Shown: positions 48,860 to 58,600, counted from the stretch's first letter. The stretch: 64,000 nt of DNA from Roseateles_B sp041913905 (GCA_041913905.1 JAYSEK010000001.1:62001-126000); one strand, 5' to 3'. Program-made: numbers and translations. The notes: generated by a model not told the origin, from the letters alone.

Positions 48860-51800
48860 TCAGGCCAGCGCCGGTGGGGGCGCCAGCATCCACAGCAGCT
48901 GCGGCTGCGCGCCGGGTTCCAGCGTGGCACCCAGCAGCCCCGCACTCATGCCCAGCAGCAGGCCCATCGCCGCCTCTTGGCCCGGACAGGCGTGCAGCGG
49001 ATGTGCCGTGCCCGCCTGCCGTCGCCCGCCGAACAGCAGGCTCAGGTCAGCCGGGCAGGACTGCGCTGCCGAGCCACCCGCCTCGCGGGCCTGCCACTGC
49101 GCCTGCGTGCCGCTCATCAGGCCGAGGACCACGCGCCGACCGGCGCTGACCACGGGCACCGGCCCAAGCGCATGGTCGTGCCGTGCCGTGCGCCAGATCA
49201 TGTCCGGCACGGGGTGGCGCATCAGGGCCTGCTCCAGCCATGGCAGCAGCAGCGGCTCGGCCTGCGCGAGCTCCGGCGTGCCCAGGGCCTGCAGGCGGGC
49301 CTGCGCCAGCCACAGGCGCGGGTCGGCGCGACTGTCCATCAAGGCACGGCGCCAGCAGCCATCCACCGTGGGAAGAAAGCCCATCAGCACGCCGATGCAG
49401 GTACTGGCCAGCGTGGTGTCGCTTTGTGCGGCCATGGCATCGAACAGCGCGGGCGCCAGCGTCCCTTCGAGGCGCTCGGACTGGGCGCGGCATTGGATGA
49501 CCCAATTGCGCACGGCCTCCAGCAGCTGGCGACCATGGCGCCGGCCCTGCTCCTCTGCCGCCGTGCCTTCGGGCAGCGGCTGGAAGAAGTAGCGGGACGG
49601 CGTGTCGAAATGCCCGGGGCAGCGCGGCCGGGCGTTCGTGTCCGCCTGCCAGGCCCAGTCCCTGGCAGCGGCCAGCACGTGCGTGCCATCGGGCAGGCCG
49701 AACCAGTGCCGCGCCACGCGTGCCAGGACTTCGTCGCTGAGGCGCTTCAGGTCGACGGGCATGCGCGCCGGGCCGCCGCTCGGCCCGGGCAGCGGCGAGC
49801 CCGCAATCCACGCGTTGCGCAAGACCTCGGTGAGCGCCCGCCGGCCGAGCAGGAAGGCCTCATCGCGGCTGATGCCGGCAATCAGGCGGTTGACGGGATC
49901 CGCCAGCCGCGCGTAGTCGTCGCCCGCGTCCAGGCCCAGGAAGATGGGGCCGATGGAGTGATTCATCCGGTCGGCATAACCGCAGACCGAGTAGTGCCCC
50001 TCGCGGTCCTGCAGCACGGTCTGCAGCAGGGCCGGCGAGCCCACCAGCACGCCGTAGTCGGTGCCGGTATCCAGCGCCCCGCCGTGCAGTTCGCGCACAG
50101 CCGCCCAGAGCTTGTCGGGCAGCAGCTGGCGGCGCGACAGCAGGTCTTCCAGGCACTGCTTCCAAGCCGCCGCGCCCAGGGGCTTGAGCGGACCCAGCAG
50201 CTGCTGGATCAAGGCCTCGCCCTCGCGGGCCTGCTCCGAAGGCCCTGCCGATGCCACCGTCGGCGCAGCCGCCGCCAGATGCGCCAGGGCGCCCAGGCTG
50301 GGCACGAAGGCATACAGGCCCCATTCGAGCTGGACGAAGGGCTGCGGCGCCATCGGCCCTCGGGCGGCGTCGGGCTCCTCGTCCAGGAAGATGCGAAGCA
50401 CTTGCTGCTGCCCGTCGGCCAGTGGGCGATGCCACCGGAAGCAGCGGCGATCGCCCAGCGTGGGGACGCCCAGCAGCGGATCGGCCTGCGCCGAGCCCAC
50501 CCCCGTGGCATTGCCGCCGCTGATCCAGCGCTGCACGATCTCGAACTGCTCCGCGATGCTCGCGTTGTAGGCCATGAAGAAGAGGCCGCGCTCGCGGGCC
50601 GGTGCATGGCCGTCGAGTTCAGCCGGCGTGAGATCCGGCCCATAGGACATGCCCCGGCGCAGCAGGCGCGGCACCGGCTCCCGTCCACCCGGGCCCTGCG
50701 CATTGGGCGCCCCTTCGCGCGGGTTGGCGCGCCGGATGTGAGCCTGCAGCGGGCATCGCAGGCCGTGAGGGTCATCGCGGTAGTCGAAGTCGTTCAAGCC
50801 CGGCCCACTGCGCGGCACCAGCGGCTCGCCCTCGGTCGTGCGGCCCATCATGGCCGCCTTGATTTCGGCAACGCTGATCTGCACGCCCTGCTGTGCCAGG
50901 CGCTTCACCTCGGACTCCAGGCGCTGCTGCAGGCGCTCCGGGAACTGCCGCAGCTTGCGTAGCACCAGGAAGCTGCCATCGGCCAGCACGGGATCGTCGG
51001 CCAGGACCGAGTCCTCGTCGCCCCGGTCGTTGGCATGCCCCAGCAGCAGCTCGCCCAGCGCCAGCGGCCCAAGCCCATGGGTTGCAGGGCCCACGCGGAA
51101 GCTGGGCTGGCTGATGCCGTCGACGAACCCGAAATGCTCGACCACTCGCGCCTCGCACGGATCCCGCCGCCCAAGCGTCTGGCGCCGCAGGGGCTCCACG
51201 GCAAGCACCTGCAGGCCCGGCTCGCTCTGCAGGGCCTCGAAACACCCGTGCAGCGGATGATGCGCATCAAGCTGGTGGTCCCCGGCGGACGGCGCCGACT
51301 GCACGCGCCACTGCAGCACCACATCCACCTCTGCGAGATGCACCTGGGCGGCCGGCCCGGTGGCTGATGCCCCCTGCGACGCCAGCCCATGGCGCTGGGG
51401 ACGCCGCCAATGCGAGGGGTGATTGCCGCGCAGATCGCCCAGCAGGTCCGCACGCGCTTCCATGCCCTCGCAAAACTCGCGCGGCAGCAGCGCCAGGGTG
51501 GCTTGCGAAACACCCAGCTTGCGCAGCCCCGGCAGGGTCAGCGCGAGGTTCAGCACGGGATTGCCGGGCGTGCCGTCGCCGCGCGCCAAGGCCGGCAGTT
51601 GCGCGGCCAGCCATCGCCGCGCCTCGGCCACGTCCGTCAGTCGCAGCAGCACCAGCAGGCCGTGGCTGCACGGCGGCCCTTCGCGCAGCAGGCCGATCTG
51701 CAAGTCCTCCGGCGCAGGAGGCTTTCTCGGCAAACGCGGCCGCCGCAGCGAGGGTGGTGGCGGCTGCAGGAACCAATCCAGCTCGGTGCGGTACTGCGCC

Positions 51801-52609
51801 TGCAGGGCGGCGTCCTGCTGCAGCTGATCGCGCAGGAAAGGCTCGCGCAACTCCACCAACAAGTCCTGCGCCGCGCGCAGCAGCACCTGATGATCACGCT
51901 GCTGTGGGTCCGGCGTCGCGGCGAAGAGGTCGGTCAAGGCATAAAGACCGGCCAGGGCCTCCAGGCCGCGGGCCAGGGCAAGCCGGGGATTGAGGCGGGC
52001 CTGCTGCAGCGCCGCCTCGCTTGCATGTGGGACGCGCAGACGGGCGATGGCCTGCTCCGCGGGCTCATGGGGCGGGTTCGACATCCAGCCGCCATCGCCA
52101 TCGCGCTGGATGCGCTCGACGTCGGCCAGGTAGCGCAGGTCGCCCACCGTCAAGCCGGAGGCGATGTAGAAGAAGCTGCTCTGCACCTGGCTGGCCCGTA
52201 TCCAGGCGCCGTATGTCTCGAAGCTGCAGTCCGCCGCCAGCGGATAGCCTTCGCAATGACAGAAGATCACGTCCAGCAAGGGGCCCAGGTCTCGCCAGAC
52301 CCTGCGGATGTAGGGCTCCCAGCCGCTGTCGAAGGTGACGGCCAGCAGCAGCTGATTGCTGGGCTCCAGGATGGCCAGGCGAAAGCCATGGATGGTCTGC
52401 ACCCGCGCCACGACGTCCGAAAAGGCCGAGCCCTGCTCCTGCTCACGCGCCCGCGAGCGAGCGGCCATCAGCGCTGCGAACAACAGGCGCAGGCGGGAGG
52501 CGTAGCTGCAGGTGTCGCCGCTGGGCACGAAGCCCCGCTTGAGTGGCGCCAGCAGGGTCAGTTCTGTCATGCCCTGCAAGTGCAGGCTGCTCGCGACGGG
52601 TGCTGTCAT
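48860..52609 (-). CDS. three-part fusion: unknown N-domain, DyP-type peroxidase, cytochrome P450-like domain
   Basis: A 1,249-residue protein from ATG 52609 (GGGAG upstream). Residues 1 to about 290 form a domain I do not recognise (blocks TFDSGWEPYIRRVWRDLGPL and FCHCEGYPLAADC). About 295-775 is a DyP peroxidase: GFVDGISQP near 495 (the GxxDG motif with the catalytic-type Asp), CPLQAHIRRANPR near 622 with the proximal heme His, RRGMSYG and RGLFFMAYNASIAEQFE. About 800-1249 is P450-like: an I-helix-like SDTTLASTCIGVLMGFL, a K-helix/meander LRHP-type stretch and the heme-thiolate motif HACPGQEAAMG with Cys near 1207. The usual ExxR of the K helix reads QALM here. There is no signal peptide. 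The next gene downstream of the promoter side is 52714-53838. Confidence 0.82.
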   Translation of the reverse strand: MTAPVASSLHLQGMTELTLLAPLKRGFVPSGDTCSYASRLRLLFAALMAARSRAREQEQGSAFSDVVARVQTIHGFRLAILEPSNQLLLAVTFDSGWEPYIRRVWRDLGPLLDVIFCHCEGYPLAADCSFETYGAWIRASQVQSSFFYIASGLTVGDLRYLADVERIQRDGDGGWMSNPPHEPAEQAIARLRVPHASEAALQQARLNPRLALARGLEALAGLYALTDLFAATPDPQQRDHQVLLRAAQDLLVELREPFLRDQLQQDAALQAQYRTELDWFLQPPPPSLRRPRLPRKPPAPEDLQIGLLREGPPCSHGLLVLLRLTDVAEARRWLAAQLPALARGDGTPGNPVLNLALTLPGLRKLGVSQATLALLPREFCEGMEARADLLGDLRGNHPSHWRRPQRHGLASQGASATGPAAQVHLAEVDVVLQWRVQSAPSAGDHQLDAHHPLHGCFEALQSEPGLQVLAVEPLRRQTLGRRDPCEARVVEHFGFVDGISQPSFRVGPATHGLGPLALGELLLGHANDRGDEDSVLADDPVLADGSFLVLRKLRQFPERLQQRLESEVKRLAQQGVQISVAEIKAAMMGRTTEGEPLVPRSGPGLNDFDYRDDPHGLRCPLQAHIRRANPREGAPNAQGPGGREPVPRLLRRGMSYGPDLTPAELDGHAPARERGLFFMAYNASIAEQFEIVQRWISGGNATGVGSAQADPLLGVPTLGDRRCFRWHRPLADGQQQVLRIFLDEEPDAARGPMAPQPFVQLEWGLYAFVPSLGALAHLAAAAPTVASAGPSEQAREGEALIQQLLGPLKPLGAAAWKQCLEDLLSRRQLLPDKLWAAVRELHGGALDTGTDYGVLVGSPALLQTVLQDREGHYSVCGYADRMNHSIGPIFLGLDAGDDYARLADPVNRLIAGISRDEAFLLGRRALTEVLRNAWIAGSPLPGPSGGPARMPVDLKRLSDEVLARVARHWFGLPDGTHVLAAARDWAWQADTNARPRCPGHFDTPSRYFFQPLPEGTAAEEQGRRHGRQLLEAVRNWVIQCRAQSERLEGTLAPALFDAMAAQSDTTLASTCIGVLMGFLPTVDGCWRRALMDSRADPRLWLAQARLQALGTPELAQAEPLLLPWLEQALMRHPVPDMIWRTARHDHALGPVPVVSAGRRVVLGLMSGTQAQWQAREAGGSAAQSCPADLSLLFGGRRQAGTAHPLHACPGQEAAMGLLLGMSAGLLGATLEPGAQPQLLWMLAPPPALA

Positions 52610-52713
52610 GGCGGACTCCCTGATGCGCTGACGCCAACGCAAGGAAGCGTGGGGCTGCCCGCCGTTTCCTTGGTCCCGCGGAGGCCTGGCACGGCGTGAC
52701 GGCTCCGGGGCGC

Positions 52714-53838
52714 TCAGGACGATAACAGCGGGTGAACGCGGCCGGGCTCCTCATTCATGGGACAAAAGCAGCCGACGAGGCGCAGTTCGGGATCCAGGCA
52801 GAGCCCGCCGCCGCCCATGGCACGCGGCTGGGCGTCATGCTGCCACATGGGCTTGCTGGCGGGCTTGCTGGCCGAGGCGACATCCGGCCCGCTGCGGCGC
52901 AGCAAGGCCAGGCACAGCTGGGGCGGCTGGCCAGGGTCCGCACCCAGCAGCAGCACCGGACCAGCCCGCGGCGGGGCGACTTGCCCGGTGCCCAGGCGCG
53001 GCGCGCGCAAGCCCCTGGCCAGCAGCGGTGGGCGCTGCGGCAGCTGCCAGGCTTGCGCCTGGGATGGCGCCCGCCCTGCGTACCAGCGCTGCGCGGGCTC
53101 GCGCACTTCGGGGGGCCCGGATGCTTGCGCCCGGACTTGAGCGGCTGGGACATCGGCCATCCACCCCTGCTGAGGAGCTGCCGGCGCAGCCGGGAACCAG
53201 GCGTCGTGCCGCTCAGGATCATCCAGGGCATGGCGCGGTAAGGCGCCCAGCTGCCACGCCATGCCCCCATCGCTCCAGCGGCTCAGCGGCGCGGGTTGCT
53301 GGGCCAGGGGCAGCAGCGGCGCCGGGTCCAGGTCCAGCACCAGACTTCGGGCGACCGAAGCAGGGCCGGCAAGGGTGCGGCCCACCCACCACAGGCACAG
53401 CAGGCGGCGGGCCCAGGCCTCCAGCTCCAGCGCGCGCGACCGGCCCTGCGGCTCAGTCGCCTGGCGCCCACCCAGCAGGCCCAGCAAGCCCTCGGCGGCC
53501 GAATCCAGCCCCGCCCAATGACGCCAACCCTGGCTGGCCTGCAGGCGTTCGCGGCTGCAGATGCACAGCCCCAGATCGCCGCCCAGGCTCGCCAGCGTCG
53601 CATCGTCCGGCAACAGGGCCAGCTGGCGCAGCAACCAGGGCAAGACCTGACCCTTCGCTTCGGCCAGTTCGATCCAGGCCTCTGGGCATGCAGGGCAGAT
53701 GCCTGTGCGCAAGGGTTGCAGCGCCGCCGGCAGGCTGGACTGCAGAAGGCCGCCGGCCTCCAGCCGCAGCAGCACGAGGCGCCACCGGCTGCGCTGCCGC
53801 CCTGTCAGGTCCACGCGCGAGGGCTTCAGCTCATCCAT
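52714..53838 (-). CDS. uncharacterised protein upstream of the DyP-P450 gene
   Basis: A 374-residue protein with no domain I recognise. It has a C-x2-C pair (GICPACPEAW) and a later CICSRERL, and is rich in Leu, Ala, Pro and Gln. There is no signal peptide or membrane segment. Codon use is like that of the neighbours and the frame is uninterrupted for 1.1 kb. It ends 104 bases before the DyP-P450 start on the same strand, so it may be the first gene of that operon and act as a partner, for example in cofactor or substrate supply (inference). Confidence 0.65.
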   Translation of the reverse strand: MDELKPSRVDLTGRQRSRWRLVLLRLEAGGLLQSSLPAALQPLRTGICPACPEAWIELAEAKGQVLPWLLRQLALLPDDATLASLGGDLGLCICSRERLQASQGWRHWAGLDSAAEGLLGLLGGRQATEPQGRSRALELEAWARRLLCLWWVGRTLAGPASVARSLVLDLDPAPLLPLAQQPAPLSRWSDGGMAWQLGALPRHALDDPERHDAWFPAAPAAPQQGWMADVPAAQVRAQASGPPEVREPAQRWYAGRAPSQAQAWQLPQRPPLLARGLRAPRLGTGQVAPPRAGPVLLLGADPGQPPQLCLALLRRSGPDVASASKPASKPMWQHDAQPRAMGGGGLCLDPELRLVGCFCPMNEEPGRVHPLLSS

Positions 53839-54120
53839 GAGCGGCTCGGCGCTGTCCTTGCCAGCATGAAGATCGGGTCCATGGCATGCCCTCCCAACGG
53901 CACAAGCACTCGCACCACGATGGGCCGCTGCAAAAAAATTCTAGAGACGCAATGGCTGGAAGCGATCACGGCACATCCGTTCTGTTGAGGAGGTCGCCTT
54001 GCGCCGCTGGTCCAAACGGCCGGGTTTGCGGGCCCTTGGCGATTTCAAGGCCGACACGTGCCAAAAGGGGCCGCCTTGGTGTAGAACGTCAGCCAAGCCC
54101 GCCTCAGTCAGGAGCACGCC

Positions 54121-55344
54121 GTGAACATGCCCAGCACCCGCAAGATCCTCGTCGCCCAGGGCGGCGGCCCCACCGCCGTGATCAATCAGTCGCTGGTGGG
54201 CGTGGTGCTGGAGGCGCGGCGGCACAAGAGCATTGACCTGGTCTACGGCGCCCGGCATGGCGTGCGCGGCATCCTCAACGAGGATTTCGTCGACCTCACC
54301 CAGGAGACCAGCCACAACCTCGAACTGGTGGCCGGCACGCCCGCCTCGGCCCTGGGCTCCACGCGGGACAAGCCCGACCTCGCCTACTGCCAGCAGATCT
54401 TCGAGGTGCTGCGGGCCCATGGCATCGGCTATTTCTTCTACATCGGCGGCAACGACAGCTCGGATACCGTGCGCATCGTCGCCGAGGAGGCGCGCAAGGC
54501 AGGCTATCCGCTGCGCAGCATCCACATCCCCAAGACCATCGACAACGACCTCGTCGGCAACGACCACACGCCAGGCTTCCCCTCGGCCGCACGCTTCGTC
54601 GCCCAGGCCTTTGCCGGCGCCAACCTGGACAACGCCGCCCTGCCCGGCGTCTACGTGGGCGTGGTGATGGGCCGGCACGCGGGCTTCCTGACCGCAGCCT
54701 CGGCCCTGGGCAAGAAGTTCGAGGACGACGGTCCCCATCTGATCTACCTGCCCGAGCGCGTCTTCGAGATCGAGCGCTTCCTGGCCGACGTGAAGTCGGT
54801 GTACGAGCGCCACGGGCGCTGCGTGATCGCGGTCAGCGAGGGCATCCACGATGCCAGCGGACAGCCCATCGCCGCCCGGCTGGCCAAGGAACTGGAGCAT
54901 GATGCGCATGGCAACGTGCAGCTCTCGGGCTCAGGCGCATTGGCCGACCTGCTGTGCGAGGAAATCAAGGCCCGGCTCAAGATCAAGCGGGTACGGGGCG
55001 ACACCTTCGGCTACCTGCAGCGCAGCTTCGTGGGCTGCGTGTCCGACGTCGACCAGCGCGAAGCCCGCGAGGTCGGCGAGAAGGCCGTGCAGTACGCCAT
55101 CTGGGGTGAGCGCGACGGCTCGGTGGCCATCCGCCGCAACGGCTATTACTCGGTGGACTACGAGCTCCTGCCGCTGGAGGCCGTGGCCGGCAAGACCCGC
55201 GTGATGGAGGACCATTTCATCAGCGACTGCGGCACCGACGTAACCGACGCCTTCCGCCTGTACCTGCGCCCGTTGCTGGGCTCGGGCATGCCGGATGCGT
55301 TCAGGCTGAGGCCGAATCCGGTGGCCAAGGTCCTGAAGCGCTGA
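54121..55344 (+). CDS. 6-phosphofructokinase, pyrophosphate-dependent type
   Basis: A 407-residue PFK. The GTG at 54121 has a perfect AGGAG (54110-54114) six bases upstream; an ATG two codons later is possible. The nucleotide loop reads AQGGGPTAVINQS, the metal loop GGNDSSD, and the catalytic block PKTIDNDLVGND. Asn in GGND and PKTIDND points to pyrophosphate as phosphate donor, not ATP. The enzyme phosphorylates fructose-6-phosphate and is reversible, so it can serve glycolysis or gluconeogenesis. No other glycolytic gene is adjacent. It diverges from the DyP-P450 operon. Confidence 0.92.
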   Translation: MNMPSTRKILVAQGGGPTAVINQSLVGVVLEARRHKSIDLVYGARHGVRGILNEDFVDLTQETSHNLELVAGTPASALGSTRDKPDLAYCQQIFEVLRAHGIGYFFYIGGNDSSDTVRIVAEEARKAGYPLRSIHIPKTIDNDLVGNDHTPGFPSAARFVAQAFAGANLDNAALPGVYVGVVMGRHAGFLTAASALGKKFEDDGPHLIYLPERVFEIERFLADVKSVYERHGRCVIAVSEGIHDASGQPIAARLAKELEHDAHGNVQLSGSGALADLLCEEIKARLKIKRVRGDTFGYLQRSFVGCVSDVDQREAREVGEKAVQYAIWGERDGSVAIRRNGYYSVDYELLPLEAVAGKTRVMEDHFISDCGTDVTDAFRLYLRPLLGSGMPDAFRLRPNPVAKVLKR

Positions 55345-55411
55345 AAGCGCGGGATGCATGCGGGTGGCATTCGCGGGTAACCCAGGCAACAGCGCGGTCG
55401 GCTGCTCAGCC

Positions 55412-55930
55412 CTATCCCTCATCGCCCGAGTGGGTAGAGACGCGTTCGACGGCGTACGCGTCCCGCTCGTCCTCGTCCACTGGCTCCCATAGATCGCTGG
55501 CCAACTCAAAGACCGCATCCGGCACCACCATGGAAAACGTGGCACCGCGCTCCTCGTTGCGCCGCCGGACGCGGGCCCGGCGCACCTCCCGAGGTGCCTC
55601 CAGCTCGTACATCACCAGTTCAAAGCCCTCATCCTGCACCCTGTGGCAGAAGCCCATGCGCGGCTGTCGCTGGACGAGGCCCAGCTCCAGGACGACATCC
55701 ACGCCAGCGGCAAGCATGGCCCGGCTGTGCGCCCAGATGAGTTCCAGCAGGCGCTCTTTGCGCTCCAGGTACCAGGGGATGAATTCGCCCGCTGGACGAT
55801 CAGGGCTGAACAGCCGGGCGAACCAGGCATCCAACGCAATATGTACGCCGCTGGCGCGGGCAGCCAGCGAGGTGGCAAAGGTCGATTTCCCTGCGCCCAC
55901 TGGGCCTTCGATGAGGTAAACACGGGGCAT
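55412..55930 (-). CDS. small P-loop kinase (AAA_33/zeta-like)
   Basis: A 172-residue P-loop protein. Walker A GPVGAGKSTFA is at residues 9-19; an LDAWFARLF and an ELGLVQR block and an arginine-rich lid (REVRRARVRRRNEERG) follow, as in nucleotide, sugar or zeta-toxin-like kinases. The start has a strong GGGAGG. No antitoxin gene lies next to it, so a toxin role is unlikely. Substrate unknown. It lies downstream of the phospholipase gene with a 162-base spacer. Confidence 0.75.
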   Translation of the reverse strand: MPRVYLIEGPVGAGKSTFATSLAARASGVHIALDAWFARLFSPDRPAGEFIPWYLERKERLLELIWAHSRAMLAAGVDVVLELGLVQRQPRMGFCHRVQDEGFELVMYELEAPREVRRARVRRRNEERGATFSMVVPDAVFELASDLWEPVDEDERDAYAVERVSTHSGDEG

Positions 55931-56092
55931 GGCACGGTCCTCCCTTGAGCGTTGGTGTTCTGACTGGTCCGTTCAGTATCCTGCAGCTGCCTCGGAGGCA
56001 GTTCGAACGCTTACCACGCAGCAGCATAGCAAGACCTGCCCCATGCCTCCACGGGACACTGCCGGCAGCGCCCGTGCTCGCCTTGCCTCGCC

Positions 56093-58600
56093 CTACTTGA
56101 CGCTCAAGGCCAGCGCCGGCGCGGCCTGCACATAACCGTCGTCGAGGAAGAGGCCCAGCAGGTAGTCACCCGAGGGCAAAACACCCAGAAGCTGACTGCC
56201 GGCGGGTGCGCTGACGTAGTTCCACTTCAGCGACGCCACAGCCCCCGGCGTGTCGCCCTTTCGGTAGACGCCGATCCAGTGCCGGCTGCCTGCCGGCAGC
56301 CCGCTCCAGCTCAGGGCGACGCGCTCATCCACGCGGCATTGCGCGGTGCTGGCGCTGAAGCGCGGCGCTGTCGGCAGGCCCAGCGCGGCAGGCGCAGCCT
56401 GTGCCACAGCCTGCCCGCTGAGCACCGGGTCGCTGAAGTCCAGGCCGGTGCCTTCGAGGTGGCCGGCAAAGCGGCGGAAGTAGCGCGCATCGCCTTCCAA
56501 CGTCACGCCCAGGTCATACCAACCCTTGCTGGCGGTGAGCGGGCGGCTGAGCTGGCGCGACTGGCCCGGTGCCAGCTCCACCGTCTGGACGGCGCTGTCG
56601 CCATAGGCCATGTCCTTGACGAACAGGCTCACGGCCTGGCTGCCTGCATTGCTGAAGCGCAGGATCACGCTGGCGGTGGAGGCCTCCTCTTCCAAGACGA
56701 GCTCGGCGCGGGCCGTCCCGGCGCCCAGCGCCCCGGCGAACTCACGCAGGAAGCCGTTGGCACCCTGCACCCGCAGGTGGTAGGCCGGGCCCGACCAGTT
56801 CCACACTTCCCCGTCCAGGCGCTTGCCGGGCTCGACGGTGTAGTGCCAGGGCCCGTCCTTGCGCAGCAGGGAATAGACGATGAAGGCGGCACCGACGCCG
56901 CCCTGGTTGGCAAAGCTCAGCACGAACTGCCGGGCATCGCCCTGCACCATGCCATTCACCACCGAGCGATACGGCAGGGCGCAGGCGCGCCGTGGCGGGC
57001 CGGCAAGGACCTCCTGCGCCGGCAGCGGCTGCAGGGCCGGCGGCAGGGCGTCGCGCGTGCCCCAGTTGCGCGGATAGGCCACACTGAGCGGCACCGCGGC
57101 CGGCCAACCCGCATCCGCGGGGCCCATCTGCAAGGCGCTGAGCAAATCGCCGCACACGGCGCGGCGCCAGGGGCTGATGTTGGGGCACTGGACCCGTTCA
57201 CGAGGCAGGCCGCGCCCCTGCACCAGCCATTCCTCGAGAAAACGGATCAGCGAGGTGTGGTCCAGCAGCTGCGAGTTGACGCGCCCGCCCTTGGCGAAGG
57301 GCGAGATCAGCAGCATGGGGACTCGTGGCCCCAGGCCGACGGGCTCGCCGCCATAGGACTCGCCGGCATTGCCGACGGTGCTGCGGCCCTGCTGCACGCC
57401 GATGGGCGGCACGGGCGGGGGCACGTGGTCGAAGAAGCCATCGTTTTCGTCATAGGTCAGCACCAGCAGGGTCTTGGCCCAGACCTGGGGCTGTTCCACC
57501 AGGGCGCTCAGCAGGCGCGCGGTGAAGTGCTCGCCGGCATTGGGCGTCTGCTCGGGGTGCTCACAGTATTCGGTGGGCGCGCATATCCAGGACACTGCCG
57601 GCAGCCGCCCTTCCCTCACGTCCTTGGCGAAGGCGTCGATAAGGTACTGGCCGCTGGTGCTGCCCACGCCGCCCGGCCCCGAGCCGGCCGCCATCGCCCT
57701 GGCCCGCTGGTACAGGGGCGAGGCCGGCGTCAGCTTGGCGCCGCTGGCGTCGACGCGGTAGCGGCGGAAGTACTGCAGGTAGTTGTCGCCATAGTTGTCC
57801 CACTCCTGGTAGACCTTCCAGCTCACGCCCAGGCCGTCCAGCTGCTCGGCGTAGCTCGTCCAGCTGATGCCGGGGGCGGCGCTGTTGTCGTTGGCAATGT
57901 CGGCGTTGTAGATGCCGCCGGTGACGTTGTAGAGCCGCGGGTCGCCAATGCCCGTCACCACGCCGCCGCTGTGCCCGCTCAGGGCATAGAAGCGATTGGG
58001 ATCGGTGGGACCGAAGACCGAGCAATGGTAGGCGTCGCAGACGGTGAAGGCGTCGGCCAGGGCGTAATAGAACGGCAGATCCTGGCGATTGAAGTAGCCC
58101 ATGCTGCGCACGCCCTTCTTCGGCACCCAGGCATCCCAGTCCTTCCATGCGCCTTCGCTGCCCTTCCACGAGTGGTCCAGGCCGACGCGCAGCGCGTTGG
58201 TGTTGCGCACGTCGAAGTGGTAGGGCACGACATCCGCCGAGCCATGGGGCTGCTGCCAGACCGGCTTGCCCTTGGGCAGGGCCACGGCGCGCGGGTCATT
58301 GAAACCGCGCACGCCGCCCAGGCTGCCGAAGTAGTGGTCGAAGGAGCGGTTCTCCTGCATCAGGAAGACCACGTGCTCGATGTCTGCCAGGCCGCCGCTG
58401 ACACGCTGTGCCGGGACGGCCAGCGCACGGGCGATGGTCTGGGCAAAGCCCGGTGCGGCGGACAGGGCAGCGGCAGCGCCAAGCAGCAGGCCACGGCGCG
58501 AGGAATTCACGCCTTCGTCGGCGGATGCGGGGCGCTTCGTGGAATCGGGTGAATCGGGCGCATCGGGTGAATCGGGTGAGCCGAAGGCATCGGCGGCCAT
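56093..58600 (-). CDS. phosphocholine-type phospholipase C, Tat-exported
   Basis: An 835-residue secreted phosphoesterase that would hydrolyse phosphatidylcholine or sphingomyelin. The N-terminus is a low-complexity SPDSPDAPDSPDS run encoded by a 9-bp repeat, then the twin-arginine signal SSRRGLLLGAAAALSAAPGFA. The catalytic part has MQENRSFDHYFGSLGGVRGF, LSGHSGGV and YDENDGFFDHVPPP, the Thr/Asp metal-site motifs of the PlcH/PlcN (acid-phosphatase-like) family. Two C-terminal beta domains (about 615-835) match the DUF756 repeats of these enzymes. AGGAGA precedes the ATG. Long compared with PlcN (about 690), mainly at the N-terminus. Confidence 0.9.
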   Translation of the reverse strand: MAADAFGSPDSPDAPDSPDSTKRPASADEGVNSSRRGLLLGAAAALSAAPGFAQTIARALAVPAQRVSGGLADIEHVVFLMQENRSFDHYFGSLGGVRGFNDPRAVALPKGKPVWQQPHGSADVVPYHFDVRNTNALRVGLDHSWKGSEGAWKDWDAWVPKKGVRSMGYFNRQDLPFYYALADAFTVCDAYHCSVFGPTDPNRFYALSGHSGGVVTGIGDPRLYNVTGGIYNADIANDNSAAPGISWTSYAEQLDGLGVSWKVYQEWDNYGDNYLQYFRRYRVDASGAKLTPASPLYQRARAMAAGSGPGGVGSTSGQYLIDAFAKDVREGRLPAVSWICAPTEYCEHPEQTPNAGEHFTARLLSALVEQPQVWAKTLLVLTYDENDGFFDHVPPPVPPIGVQQGRSTVGNAGESYGGEPVGLGPRVPMLLISPFAKGGRVNSQLLDHTSLIRFLEEWLVQGRGLPRERVQCPNISPWRRAVCGDLLSALQMGPADAGWPAAVPLSVAYPRNWGTRDALPPALQPLPAQEVLAGPPRRACALPYRSVVNGMVQGDARQFVLSFANQGGVGAAFIVYSLLRKDGPWHYTVEPGKRLDGEVWNWSGPAYHLRVQGANGFLREFAGALGAGTARAELVLEEEASTASVILRFSNAGSQAVSLFVKDMAYGDSAVQTVELAPGQSRQLSRPLTASKGWYDLGVTLEGDARYFRRFAGHLEGTGLDFSDPVLSGQAVAQAAPAALGLPTAPRFSASTAQCRVDERVALSWSGLPAGSRHWIGVYRKGDTPGAVASLKWNYVSAPAGSQLLGVLPSGDYLLGLFLDDGYVQAAPALALSVK

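Noticed and set aside
55412..55930. Zeta-toxin-type toxin-antitoxin system
   Set aside because: The P-loop kinase has no small antitoxin gene beside it and the lid looks like that of general small-molecule kinases.
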